Origin: Noviherbaspirillum sp. L7-7A
GTDB lineage: Bacteria > Pseudomonadota > Gammaproteobacteria > Burkholderiales > Burkholderiaceae_D
Length of the DNA stretch: 64,000 bases
NCBI RefSeq assembly: GCF_019052805.1
Contig: NZ_JAHQRJ010000001.1
Coordinates: 1,798,001 to 1,862,000, forward strand
Direction of reading: 5' to 3'
Shown: positions 1 to 9,024 of the stretch, piece by piece
Position numbering within the stretch: the first letter of the stretch is position 1
Layout of the letters: each line of letters starts with the position of its first letter
Notes under the pieces: model-generated
The model's input: the letters and a program-made list of their open reading frames with translations, nothing else
What the model was told of the DNA's origin: nothing
The model's database searches: none
Position numbers and translations under genes: made by a program

Positions 1-2031
1 GCGGATGGTGATGTTGATATTGCTGAGCACATCGGGCCCATCAGCCCCGTAACCGAATGACAGTGCGCTGATGTCGATTGCGCCAGTCAACTTGCCAGGA
101 AAATGCGCGCTCGCGACGGCTTCGGGAATGGCCTGAAGTATCGGCCGCGCCCTCTCGTAAAGCGGGATCACGCTAAGGCTGCTGGTCAGGGCGCTGCCCA
201 AGGCCATGGAAGCGCCAAGAAACTGGCCGAAAGCGGCGCTGAAGGCAAGAAATTCGCCCGCACGCATGTCGGGCAACAGAAACGCGACCGCACCGAACAG
301 CAGAATGCTGCATAGGAGACCGAAACCGGCATCGAAAGTGGCATTTGTGTTGCCTATCCGATGGATGCGCATATCCAGCGCCTTTTGTTGTGCAAACAAT
401 CCGGCCCAGATGGAAAAGGCGCGTCGTTCCGCGCCATTGGCTCGCAGCTTCGCGATGCCCGTGAGTATCTGGTATACCTGGCTGGCGATACGCCCGGACA
501 GGGCGGCGCTCTGACGCTCGATGAGTAGCGCCCGATAGTTCATCACCAAGGTCCAGGACAGTTGCACGCCAACCAGCAAGATGGCCATTACCGCAAGTCG
601 CAGGTCCAGAAAAAACAGATAGAACAGGCTGAACAAGCCGAACACCCAGCCAAAGATTGCACTTTCGACGGTATTACCGATGGTTTGGAGTGCAGCATCG
701 ATACCCATGGCCCGCTGCGCCAGGTCACCTGCCTCGTGATCCCGGAAGAAAGCCACAGGCAGCCCCAGCAGCCGTTGGATGACGCCGCATTGCACGCTGT
801 TGCCTAGACGGGTACGGATGCGCATCGTGGCAAGGACACGACAGAAGGTAAATGCAGTCATGCAGATGCCGGTGATGAACAGCAGCGCAATCACTTGTCC
901 AAGCTCGTCGCGTTCCGCGGAGGGCAGTACGGAATCGGTCAGAACCTGCATGATCATCGGAGTAACCATGCCAGCGGCACCACCTGCCAATCCAAAGGTG
1001 AGAAGCCTCAAGCGATCATGACTGCTGCCGGTCAGCCCGAACCAGACCAGGTCCTTGAACCGAAGCGCCGTGCCTGGCAAGGAGGGATACAACTGGATCG
1101 CATGCGTCATCAGGGTACTGGCCGCGCCGGCATCCACATTGCATGTTGTTCCGGCCTCCGGGTCGTTTAATACATAGCCGCTCGCATCCGGGATCAATGC
1201 GACCGGCCTTTGATCCACCTCACGAAAGGCGAGCAGCACGCCGTGATCCTGGCGCCACCAGTGCGGGCCGTTCAACTTGACACGCCGCTGAATTAACTGA
1301 TGTTCACGGCAAAAGTTTTCCATCCAGCGCTCGCTACCCGATGCTGTCAAGGCTACTGATTTCAGATTGGCGGCGGCAATTCCTGAAGCACGCAGCACGA
1401 GCGCGCAGGCTGCCTGCAGCGGATTGCCAGCCACCGCAGGCAGTGCGGTTTCAGAGGTCGACAGTACCTGCGCCACCTTTGACAGCGCATGCTGCATCTG
1501 CTGCAGCTCCGCCAGCGCACCGTGCTGGAGTTGCGCATGTTCGCGGGACTGCAAATGGCTGGCCTGTTTGTCCAGCGCACTCAACAGCGCAAGATGATTT
1601 GCCTTTTCCTGAATTGCTTCCTCAGGCAAACCGGGTACCGCGCGCAAGAGCGTCCGAAACCAGCCCTCCTTCAGTTGTCGCAGGGCCTGTTCTGCATCCT
1701 TGTTGCCTGCCACGCCTTCGCCTGCGTTTTCAAGGCGTATCCATGCGGTGCGCGAGAGGGCGACGGCCAGCAATGCCGAATCAGGCGACCCGGGCCTGTC
1801 AAGGATAAGTTCGCCCGGCTTGATACGACATACATGACGCCGCAACCCAGCCGGTACGCCATCCACAATGGCTACATGAAACAGGTCGACTCCACCCTCC
1901 TCCACCAGCCATACCGTATCGCTGATGCCTAGCACGACCGGTTCCAAAGCGAGCGGAAACTCCTTTTTCCCATAAGGTGCGAGCAACTGCACCGCATTTG
2001 CCGTCACTCCGGCGTTTTCCATGGCCATCAT
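1..2031 (-). CDS. NHLM-type bacteriocin ABC transporter, second subunit (partial, C-terminus outside window)
   Basis: About 677 residues are visible; the frame runs open through base 1. The start is the ATG at 2031, which overlaps the stop of the upstream transporter (ATGA). Residues 1 to about 300 form a soluble N-terminal region like the one that precedes the membrane domain in NHLM ABC2 proteins. Then follow transmembrane helices (around FGLAGGAAGMV, VIALLFITGIC, FGLFSLFYLFF, LLCSILLFGAVAFLL). The ATPase domain begins near FGYGADGPDVLSN just before the edge, so its Walker motifs are not seen. The family normally works with the C39-peptidase transporter encoded immediately upstream, exporting leader-cleaved ribosomal peptides. 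Family assignment is from architecture and neighbours; the substrate is unknown. Confidence 0.85.
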   Translation of the reverse strand, partial: MMAMENAGVTANAVQLLAPYGKKEFPLALEPVVLGISDTVWLVEEGGVDLFHVAIVDGVPAGLRRHVCRIKPGELILDRPGSPDSALLAVALSRTAWIRLENAGEGVAGNKDAEQALRQLKEGWFRTLLRAVPGLPEEAIQEKANHLALLSALDKQASHLQSREHAQLQHGALAELQQMQHALSKVAQVLSTSETALPAVAGNPLQAACALVLRASGIAAANLKSVALTASGSERWMENFCREHQLIQRRVKLNGPHWWRQDHGVLLAFREVDQRPVALIPDASGYVLNDPEAGTTCNVDAGAASTLMTHAIQLYPSLPGTALRFKDLVWFGLTGSSHDRLRLLTFGLAGGAAGMVTPMIMQVLTDSVLPSAERDELGQVIALLFITGICMTAFTFCRVLATMRIRTRLGNSVQCGVIQRLLGLPVAFFRDHEAGDLAQRAMGIDAALQTIGNTVESAIFGWVFGLFSLFYLFFLDLRLAVMAILLVGVQLSWTLVMNYRALLIERQSAALSGRIASQVYQILTGIAKLRANGAERRAFSIWAGLFAQQKALDMRIHRIGNTNATFDAGFGLLCSILLFGAVAFLLPDMRAGEFLAFSAAFGQFLGASMALGSALTSSLSVIPLYERARPILQAIPEAVASAHFPGKLTGAIDISALSFGYGADGPDVLSNINITIR

Positions 2032-4235
2032 GCTGCAATCTCGCCAACCAGTGCTGCGTAGGCGCCTGCACGGCGCAGAAGTGCGTCATGGGTGCCCCGT
2101 TCGACGATACGCCCGTGGTCCAGCACGATGATTTCATCACAGTCGCGGATGGTGGAGAGGCGGTGCGCAACGATCAGGCAAGTACAGCCGCGACGGCGCA
2201 AGTTGTCGTCAATTTCTTTTTCGGTGGCCGTGTCAAGGGCCGCGGTCGCTTCGTCAAGCACGAGAATGCGCGGATTGCCAGTCAGCGCGCGGCCGATCTC
2301 AAGACGCTGCCGCTGGCCGCCGGAAAAATTGCTGGCGCCTTCCGTTACCTGGGTATCGTAGCCGCCAGTGCGGCTGGCGATGGTGTCATGAATTGCCGCA
2401 TCATGCCCGGCACGCACGAGATCCGGCTCTGACATGCTTCCATCCCATAGCGTGAAGTTGTCGCGAACCGTACCCGAGAACAGATAAATATCCTGATCCA
2501 CGCCAGCCAGACTGGCACTGAGCACACGTGGGCTAATGTCGCCTCGACGACGCCCGTCAAACAGGATTTCGCCAGACCACGGCTGATGCAAACCCATCAC
2601 CAGTTTTGCCACCGTGCTCTTGCCGCTTCCTGATGAGCCGACCAGCGCAACGCGCTGGCCAGAGGCAAGGCGGAGGCTGAAGTCCTCCAGCAAGGGCGGC
2701 TCCAGCCGGCTGTAGCCGAAACTGACATGACGCAACTCCAATGCGCCCTGCAGTTTTTCCTCCAGCGCATGCGCCCCCTGTTCCGATGTACCCGTCGGCG
2801 CATCCGACGCTGCGAAACGTGGATCAACCGGATAACGCAGCGTGTCATCCAGGCGCTTGAGGTCAGCGTCGGCTTCCTGCAATCTGCCAGTCAAGCCCAG
2901 TAGATTGTTGACGGGGCTGGAAAAGGACGCCATCAGACTCTGGAATGCAATCAGCATCCCGATGGTGATTTCGCCTGACATGACGCGCAACCCGCCCAGG
3001 CCGAGGATACAGGTGGTAACAGCTAGCGAAACCAGCATGGGCAGGAGGCCCAGGAGCTGGGTGTAGAACATCAGGTCTTGCTCGGTATTGTTGGCGCCTG
3101 CCTTCAGGCCTGACCAGCGGTTAAAGAAATCGGCCTCGCCGCCTCCTGCCTTGATCGTTTCAATGGTCTGAAGGCCACCGACCAGCGTGGCACCCAGCTT
3201 GGCGCGCTGCTGCTGCAGGCGCATGGTGTGGTCGCGTCGCTTGCGTGAAATCACAGCAAGGAAAAGCACATTCACCATGGTTAGTGCAACACCAATCATA
3301 GTAAGCAGCACATCGTAGGAAAGCATGATGGTCAAATAGAACACCAGCGTGACCAGGCTCACGACATTGACCGCAAGCTCCCCGGAAACCAGGCGCGCGA
3401 TGCTGTCGTTGATGCCAACCCGCTGGCCAATGCCGGCGGCGTGCCGCTGACTGAAGAACTCGATTGGCAAACGCAACAGATGCCAGAAGTAGTTAGCCGA
3501 TGTCGTAAGCGAGAGACGGGTTTCAAGCCTGAGCAGATAGGAAAGTTGAAGCCACGTCAGCAAAGCCCTCAGCAAGGCTGTCAGGGCCATACCAAACAGC
3601 AGCGGCTTGACCCAGCCCTGCAGACGGCCTATCAAGTAGCTGTCGACAAACACTTGGGAAAAGACCGGAATCGCAAGGCCGGGAATGACCATACCCAGGC
3701 TGGCTAGCAGCACGTAAGCCGCAGGGCCCTGCACATTGCGCAGACGACGGCCCAGTGCACCGATAATGCCGTTGGGATCAGGCGAGCGCTCAAAATGGGA
3801 TTCTGGTTCAAACAGCAGCACCACGCCGGTATAGGACCGATTGAATTCATCCATGCCGACGGTGCGCGGGCCAGTGGCCGGATCGTTGATCCAGGCCTTC
3901 TTGTCGTTCAGGCCTTCCAGAACCAGGAAGTGGTTGAAGTTCCAGAACAGGATCATCGGGCAGTCATAGTGATGCAGTGCGTCGATCTCAAGCCGCATAC
4001 CCTGGGCCTTGAGGCCATGCGCGCGCGCGGCACGCACCACGCTGCTGGCCTTGCTGCCATCGCGCGATACGCCGCAGGCAATGCGCAATTCCTCCAGCGA
4101 GACATAGCGCCCATAATGCTGCAGCACAATGCTCAGGGCAGCCGCGCCACATTCCACCGCTTCCATCTGTAGAACCGTCGGCGTCTTTACCCTGCAGCCG
4201 TGAAGGCGACGCTGCAATGTTTTCAACATGCCCAT
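2028..4235 (-). CDS. NHLM-type peptidase/ABC transporter (C39 peptidase, membrane and ATPase domains)
   Basis: 735 residues. Residues 15-135 are a peptidase C39 domain with catalytic Cys29 (EAVECGAAAL), His102 (FNFNHFLVLEG in context) and Asp118 (INDPATGP). It would cut a precursor after its leader, typically at a Gly-Gly site. A six-helix ABC membrane domain follows. The ATPase has Walker A GSSGSGKST, signature FSGGQRQRLEIGRAL, Walker B ILVLDEATAALD and H-loop IVAHRLSTI, all intact. The gene starts 2 bases after the HlyD-like gene and overlaps the next transporter by 4 bases, so the four genes are one transcription and translation unit. The complete active sites suggest a working inner-membrane exporter that processes its cargo. 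The cargo gene is not in this window. Confidence 0.93.
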   Translation of the reverse strand: MGMLKTLQRRLHGCRVKTPTVLQMEAVECGAAALSIVLQHYGRYVSLEELRIACGVSRDGSKASSVVRAARAHGLKAQGMRLEIDALHHYDCPMILFWNFNHFLVLEGLNDKKAWINDPATGPRTVGMDEFNRSYTGVVLLFEPESHFERSPDPNGIIGALGRRLRNVQGPAAYVLLASLGMVIPGLAIPVFSQVFVDSYLIGRLQGWVKPLLFGMALTALLRALLTWLQLSYLLRLETRLSLTTSANYFWHLLRLPIEFFSQRHAAGIGQRVGINDSIARLVSGELAVNVVSLVTLVFYLTIMLSYDVLLTMIGVALTMVNVLFLAVISRKRRDHTMRLQQQRAKLGATLVGGLQTIETIKAGGGEADFFNRWSGLKAGANNTEQDLMFYTQLLGLLPMLVSLAVTTCILGLGGLRVMSGEITIGMLIAFQSLMASFSSPVNNLLGLTGRLQEADADLKRLDDTLRYPVDPRFAASDAPTGTSEQGAHALEEKLQGALELRHVSFGYSRLEPPLLEDFSLRLASGQRVALVGSSGSGKSTVAKLVMGLHQPWSGEILFDGRRRGDISPRVLSASLAGVDQDIYLFSGTVRDNFTLWDGSMSEPDLVRAGHDAAIHDTIASRTGGYDTQVTEGASNFSGGQRQRLEIGRALTGNPRILVLDEATAALDTATEKEIDDNLRRRGCTCLIVAHRLSTIRDCDEIIVLDHGRIVERGTHDALLRRAGAYAALVGEIAA

Positions 4236-4237
4236 GT

Positions 4238-5494
4238 TCAGGTCCCGGTCAGTTCACGCAACAAAGGAATAAGCAAGCTGATCGGACGCTTTTTTTCCAC
4301 GACGAAGGTGCCTGTTGCCAGGGTTCCGCTGGACAGTTCGACCTTGGCGCCTGCGGTGGAAGACCAACGATAGCCGCTGCGAGTGGCGGCGTCCTTGGTC
4401 AACTGGACCTGAACCGAAATGGGCGGTCCGTTTCGTGTCAGCTCGCGCACCAGCGCAGAATTGTTAAACAGCGACAGCATGCCCAACTCGGTGGCCGGAT
4501 ACTGCGCCACCGCTGTGACGGTGCCGACCAGATAGCCGAAACGCTCTTTCTTGGCGGTTGCCGGGGAAATCTGGGCTGGCATGCCTGCCTTCAGCAACTT
4601 GGCATTGGAATTTGGCGGGAGATAGACCACCGCTTCCAGCAAGCCTTCGTTGATCTCAACGCTGAGTACAGGTTGCCCGTTCTTTATGACGTCACCCTGC
4701 ATTGCCATGGTTTCGACCACAACGCCGTCGTGCGGACTGACAATGCGCGAGGCAAGATCATGTTGCAAAAGCAGGTCGGCAAGCCGGCTTTGTGCCTGCA
4801 ACAGGCGATTGGCAAGCTCGCGAAGACGGTTCTCGCGCGCGGCCGCCACTTCAATCTGTTCGACGGAAAGCTTCTGCAGCATGGTGCGCGCATTGTCTAT
4901 ATCGCTTTCTGCACCGAGGGCCTGTTGCCGAGTCTGCTCGTAGCGCTGGCGGGTTATCAGGCCGTCGCCCAGCAATTCCCGTTGCCCCTCAAGGATAGTA
5001 CGCAGGGATTGGAGTTGTTCCTCCCGGGTGGCAATGGTATGGATGAGCACCGCCTGCTGAAGCTTCACCGCCTTTTCCTGCACCGGCCGCAAGGCCTCCG
5101 TGCGGCTGATCAGGTCGTTTTGCTCGTCAACCAGTTGCTGGACTGCCTTGCGCTGCGCTGCGACCTGCTGCTCCATTTCAGGCTGGGCGATCCGTCCCAG
5201 TACCTGCCCCCTGTGAACCGGGTCGCCGAGCTTGAGACTGGCAAGGTCTGTCACCACGCCGGTACCAAAGGAGACGACATTGAAGGTGCCGCCCCCACGA
5301 ATAATGATGCCCTGCCCTTCCACACTGGCTGGCAGCGTGCCGAAAATGCTCCAGATCAGGCTGGAGACAAGCACCAATAAAATGGCGCACAGGGCCACCC
5401 AGGCGCGTGGGCGGGTGATCCGCATGGCCTCATCGAGCCGGTCAGGCGTAGCGAGGCTTTCCAGTGCCGACTTGCGAAACATTTCCTGCTTCAT
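4238..5494 (-). CDS. HlyD-family secretion adaptor (NHLM system)
   Basis: 418 residues with one N-terminal membrane helix (about 32-55, AWVALCAILLVLVSSLIW), a split lipoyl-like domain (GTGVVTDLASLKLGDPVHRG before, SPHDGVVVETMAMQGDVI after) and a central alpha-helical hairpin of about 150 residues rich in Gln, Glu and Leu. This is a periplasmic membrane-fusion protein bridging the inner-membrane ABC transporter and the TolC-like channel. Its start overlaps the stop of the TolC-like gene by 4 bases, and the peptidase-ABC gene follows 2 bases after its end. Length and order match the NHLM HlyD subfamily. Confidence 0.92.
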   Translation of the reverse strand: MKQEMFRKSALESLATPDRLDEAMRITRPRAWVALCAILLVLVSSLIWSIFGTLPASVEGQGIIIRGGGTFNVVSFGTGVVTDLASLKLGDPVHRGQVLGRIAQPEMEQQVAAQRKAVQQLVDEQNDLISRTEALRPVQEKAVKLQQAVLIHTIATREEQLQSLRTILEGQRELLGDGLITRQRYEQTRQQALGAESDIDNARTMLQKLSVEQIEVAAARENRLRELANRLLQAQSRLADLLLQHDLASRIVSPHDGVVVETMAMQGDVIKNGQPVLSVEINEGLLEAVVYLPPNSNAKLLKAGMPAQISPATAKKERFGYLVGTVTAVAQYPATELGMLSLFNNSALVRELTRNGPPISVQVQLTKDAATRSGYRWSSTAGAKVELSSGTLATGTFVVEKKRPISLLIPLLRELTGT

Positions 5495-7092
5495 GGCAGC
5501 TCCGGAAGGGTCGTCAATGATTCCATGGTGACGCGCTGTTCCTCGCCTTCCTCCCCCAGCAACGTGGCGGTCTCGAAACGGTAGCTCGCCAGCGCCTGGG
5601 CAAGGCGACGGCGGGCATCGATCACGCCAAGTTCGTCGGCGGTAAGCCGCGCCTCGGCGGTGAGCAAGTCCAGCACTGTGGCCAAGCCAAGCCGGTACTT
5701 CTTGCGCTCGTCGACAAACACTTGTGTCTGCAGCCTTACCTGCTGCCGCGCCTGCTCCAGTTGCAGCGCCGCGCTCGCGACGCCGGCGCGCTGCACGCTG
5801 ACAGTGGCATGTGCCGCCTGGAGCAGGCCATCGAGCTCAAGCCGCGCCTGCTCGGCAAGCGCCGCGCGCTGTCTCACCAGGCCAGCCTGCGCATTGCCTT
5901 GCACCGGCAGCACGTAGGTCAGGCCGACCGAGGCGTTCAGGCCAGCCGCTGGCGCGTTCAGTGCCTGCCAGGCAGCCACCGCAGAACGATTTTCACGCAG
6001 ACCGCTATAGCCAACAGATAAGGTCAGGTCCAGTTGCGAGACCGGGTCACGCCGCGTTGCCTCATACAGAATCTCGGCAGCATCGACGCGGCGCTGCTGC
6101 GCCCTGACATCGAAGCGCGCCGCCAGCGCCGAGTGGGGCCACGGCCTGGACAGAGACTCCATGACGGCAGCAGGCAGTTCGGGAAAGTCATCGCTTGGCG
6201 CCGGCATCGACGCGTCAAGCCGCCCAGCCATTCCCATGGCCAGCATCAGTGTTGTGCGCGCTTCCACCAGCGACTGCTCGGCGGCGATCCGCAGGCCACG
6301 GTCACGCGCTACTTGTGCTTCGTATTGCAGCACATCAGCCTGGGGAATTTCATCACCCTTGGCCAGCCGGCGCGCGTCATCGAGCAACAGCAGAGAGCGG
6401 TTCTCAGAGAGCCGGCGAATTTCAAGCGCCTGCAGTACCGCCAGGTAATCCCAATAGGCATTGACGCTCCGATTGATCCGGGACGCGATGGTGTGCCGCA
6501 AAGTCATGTCCGTCGAGGCCAGCACCTGCTCCGCTGCCCGTTCCGCGGCAGTATTGAAACGGGTGCCGCTGCCCTTTTGGAGGGGAACAGTAAAGTTGAG
6601 CGCCACGGTACTGGTGGCCGGCGCAGTCAGCGACTGGATATTGTCACGCACCCGATTGATTCTGATAGTGGGCGCTACTGTTACACCGGAGCGCAGGCGG
6701 CTTGTTGCTCCCAGCGCATAGGAGGCACTATTCGTGTCAATCTGGCTTGCCGATGGGCTTTGCAACGCCTGCGGCAAGGGAGAGCGCGACTGCGCCAGTT
6801 CCACTCCGGTAGTAAACGCTGTGTCGAATTCACTGCGGGCGGCCCGGAGCTGGCCTTCACTGAGCATTAGCTGACGATTGGCGGCGCCTATTTGCGGCTC
6901 GTGCAATAGGGTCAGCCTGACCGCATCCATCAGCCTGCCAGTGAATTGCTGGCCTGCTGCAGAACCGCACGTGGCGAACATGACCAATGCGCTGAAAAGC
7001 ATGGCGCAGAGGCGAACGCCGCTGAAACGAAGTGCAATGCTCCGCAAGACGCGCAATGGATTATTTTTTATCGTTGAGCCAGCTAATTGCAT
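5491..7092 (-). CDS. TolC-family outer membrane efflux/secretion channel
   Basis: 533 residues. A signal peptide is predicted in the first 47 residues (hydrophobic stretch LCAMLFSALVMFA, cleavage near GSAAGQQ). The rest shows the two-fold repeated long-helix pattern of OEP/TolC proteins with Ala- and Gln-rich helices (RAARSEFDTAF, VLDLLTAEARLTADEL). It should trimerise to span the outer membrane and periplasm and complete the export path with the adaptor and ABC subunits. It is the first gene of the operon. An inverted repeat lies 58 bases upstream of its start. Confidence 0.9.
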   Translation of the reverse strand: MQLAGSTIKNNPLRVLRSIALRFSGVRLCAMLFSALVMFATCGSAAGQQFTGRLMDAVRLTLLHEPQIGAANRQLMLSEGQLRAARSEFDTAFTTGVELAQSRSPLPQALQSPSASQIDTNSASYALGATSRLRSGVTVAPTIRINRVRDNIQSLTAPATSTVALNFTVPLQKGSGTRFNTAAERAAEQVLASTDMTLRHTIASRINRSVNAYWDYLAVLQALEIRRLSENRSLLLLDDARRLAKGDEIPQADVLQYEAQVARDRGLRIAAEQSLVEARTTLMLAMGMAGRLDASMPAPSDDFPELPAAVMESLSRPWPHSALAARFDVRAQQRRVDAAEILYEATRRDPVSQLDLTLSVGYSGLRENRSAVAAWQALNAPAAGLNASVGLTYVLPVQGNAQAGLVRQRAALAEQARLELDGLLQAAHATVSVQRAGVASAALQLEQARQQVRLQTQVFVDERKKYRLGLATVLDLLTAEARLTADELGVIDARRRLAQALASYRFETATLLGEEGEEQRVTMESLTTLPELP

Positions 7093-7149
7093 TCGGGAAG
7101 GACCGGACGTTACGAACCGGACTTTTGAGGAAATTTTTGCTTGAGCAGT

Positions 7150-7163
7150 GCGTTAAGTAACGC
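7150..7163. promoter_or_regulatory. perfect inverted repeat upstream of the export operon
   Basis: GCGTTA-AG-TAACGC, two 6-base arms around a 2-base centre, lies 58 bases upstream of the TolC-like start. Size and position suit an operator for a dimeric repressor or activator. No regulator gene is seen nearby, so the role is inferred. Confidence 0.35.
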
Positions 7164-7164
7164 G

Positions 7165-7207
7165 AAAACAGGCCCTGTTCCCCAATCAAGCCGGCAACAG
7201 GCCTTTT
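7165..7207 (-). terminator. terminator-like hairpin after the YihY gene
   Basis: GGCC(C)TGTT at 7171-7179 pairs with AACAGGCC at 7196-7203, with a one-base bulge. T runs on both sides allow action in either direction. It sits directly downstream of the leftward YihY-family gene. Confidence 0.5.
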
Positions 7208-7223
7208 GTTCGAAAGATGGAAG

Positions 7224-8063
7224 CTAGACGGCGCGGCGCGAGCCGTAGCGGTGGGCGTACACCCAGGTGAATTCGGCGCCCAGCAGGAAAATCTGCGCCG
7301 AGTAATAAACCCAGACCAGGATCACCACCAGCGAGCCGGCAGCGCCAAAGGTGGAACTGACGCCGCTGGTACCGATATACAGGCCGATTGCGTATTTTCC
7401 TGCGGTGAAGAGCAGCGACGTGATAGCTGCCCCGGTCCAGACGTCGCGCCAGGCGATGCGGACCCGCGGCATGATCTTGTAGATCATGGCAAACATGACC
7501 GTTACCATCAGATAACTCAAGCCGATGTTGAGGGCGCTGGCCAGCAGCGCACGGGCGCCGAACAGGGTACCCCACCACTTTTCAAGCACCGCCAGCAAGG
7601 CACTTGCAAGCAACGCGGCAATCAGCAGCAGGCCAATACCTATGATCATGGCAAACGACACCAGGCGGGTGCGCAGCAGCTTCCATAAACCGCCGGATTT
7701 TTGCTGCTCAGGAACGCGCCAGATCCTGTCCAGCGCGCTTTGCAGCTCACCAAACACCGAGCTTGCGCCGACAATGAGCAGTACCAAACCAATCAAAGCG
7801 GCAACAATGCCTTCGGCCGGCTTGCGCGCGCTTGCCAGGAGCCCCTGCAGCGCCACTGCCGCGCCGTCCCCCATCAGGTCTCTGACCTGATAAAACACGG
7901 CGCCGCGCGCCGCATCCTCGCCATAGACCATTCCGGCGATGGAAATAACGATCAGCAGCAGCGGAGCGATCGAAAAGATTGTGTAGTACGACAGCGCAGC
8001 ACCCATGCTCGGCGCATAGTCGCGGCTCCAGGCCGATACCGCATCCCTTATCAGTTCGAGCAT
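7224..8063 (-). CDS. YihY/BrkB-family inner membrane protein
   Basis: 279 residues from the ATG at 8063 (MLELIRDAVSAW). Longer open-frame starts to 8219 were rejected because they overlap the upstream small gene and only add unrelated sequence. Six hydrophobic segments are visible, with the family motif GAALSYYTIFSIAPLLL near residue 20 and FGAAGSLVVILVWVYYSAQI near the end. YihY/BrkB proteins are multipass inner-membrane proteins of uncertain function; the old 'ribonuclease BN' label is a misassignment. The small gene upstream ends 34 bases before the start and may be co-transcribed. Confidence 0.88.
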   Translation of the reverse strand: MLELIRDAVSAWSRDYAPSMGAALSYYTIFSIAPLLLIVISIAGMVYGEDAARGAVFYQVRDLMGDGAAVALQGLLASARKPAEGIVAALIGLVLLIVGASSVFGELQSALDRIWRVPEQQKSGGLWKLLRTRLVSFAMIIGIGLLLIAALLASALLAVLEKWWGTLFGARALLASALNIGLSYLMVTVMFAMIYKIMPRVRIAWRDVWTGAAITSLLFTAGKYAIGLYIGTSGVSSTFGAAGSLVVILVWVYYSAQIFLLGAEFTWVYAHRYGSRRAV

Positions 8064-8097
8064 GGCGCGCAGGCCGGGACGGCCTTGCGCGACGGGT

Positions 8098-8283
8098 TTA
8101 CTCAAGATGCTGGACGATGCGGCCACCACTGGTCTTCTCAAAATCGCTCGCATAGTCGACTGCTGCCTCCATATCGGCGAAAGACGCCAATGGTTCGGCC
8201 AGACCAACCTGGTTGACATGCCATTGCCCGCTTTCAGCCTGCTGCATCTGGATCAGTGGGATGTTTTCAGTAGGGTTTTGCAT
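8098..8283 (-). CDS. small conserved-type soluble protein, 61 aa
   Basis: Starts at the second of two close ATGs (8283): GGAGG at 8290-8294 abuts the first ATG (8289) but is 6 bases from the second. The protein is acidic and soluble, with GQWHVNQVGLAEPLASFADM and an Ala/Glu-rich helix. It resembles short proteins in which Trp-His-Val begins a strand and a 'features in the middle, helix at the end' fold follows, but no family is assigned. It lies directly upstream of the YihY gene on the same strand. Confidence 0.6.
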   Translation of the reverse strand: MQNPTENIPLIQMQQAESGQWHVNQVGLAEPLASFADMEAAVDYASDFEKTSGGRIVQHLE

Positions 8284-8403
8284 TTTCATCCTCCACGACG
8301 TATGGGACGCTGTCTTCCCTTCGGAGAAACCAGCAACCGTTCAACATACTGACCTGCGCTGGCAATGTCTGTTAGCTGCCGCACCGATGCAATGACTTCA
8401 GCC

Positions 8404-8898
8404 TCAGCGCAGCGGATGATTACCCACCGCACCGCGTTCCAGCCTATCCTCCAGTTCACCGATATAGGCAGACAGCGTAGTCGTTTCCTGGCTGAGAGCA
8501 GCCCGCAGGCTCTGCTCGAGCGCGTCGATGCGGGCGTGGGTCGCCAGGCGGTTTTCCTGTGCCTGCTGATCCAGTTTCTGCAGCGTGGCAGTCAGAAGCT
8601 GATGCAGTTCAGTAATGCGTGAGGCCTCGGCCTGGTCAGCCAGCTTGCGTTGCGCCTGCAGTTCCTTGGCCTGCTGTCGCGCTTCCAGCAGGATCGATGT
8701 CTGGTGAAAACCGGCGAACACCATGAATACCCCGGTCAGCAATATCAGCATCCCCAACATGATCAAGCCCAGCGGCGCCTCCACGGTCGTGACCAACAGT
8801 GACAGGGTAGTCGGGGCCAGGATGACTGGCCAGTTCAATGCAACGAACAGGGTAATGGCCAGCAATACCAGTAACAGCATCAGTGTGCGTAGTTTCAT
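8404..8898 (-). CDS. LapA-like (DUF1049-type) membrane protein with C-terminal coiled coil
   Basis: 164 residues from the ATG at 8898, chosen because GGAG lies about 5 bases upstream; the longer frame to 8970 lacks this. Two membrane helices (residues about 4-22 and 42-64, LGLIMLGMLILLTGVFMVF) are separated by a short loop containing ALNWP, the pattern of the LapA domain. Residues 70-155 form a charged, Gln-rich coiled coil that should be cytoplasmic. LapA/LapB act in lipopolysaccharide control in enterobacteria; whether this longer protein does so is not shown here. Confidence 0.65.
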   Translation of the reverse strand: MKLRTLMLLLVLLAITLFVALNWPVILAPTTLSLLVTTVEAPLGLIMLGMLILLTGVFMVFAGFHQTSILLEARQQAKELQAQRKLADQAEASRITELHQLLTATLQKLDQQAQENRLATHARIDALEQSLRAALSQETTTLSAYIGELEDRLERGAVGNHPLR

Positions 8899-9024
8899 GG
8901 GTGCTCCGTCGGAGATCGTTACCGGCCATGCTACGCCAGCCCCCGCATTGTCTGCTTGTGTTGAGTCCAAGGCACGGCATCGAGGCGAGCCTGCCTTGCG
9001 CAGTGCCGGTGCCAGACCGCCCGC

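Noticed and set aside
7093-7223. RiPP precursor gene upstream of the TolC-like gene
   Set aside because: The interval is only 131 bases and holds an inverted repeat and a terminator but no frame with a leader-like sequence.
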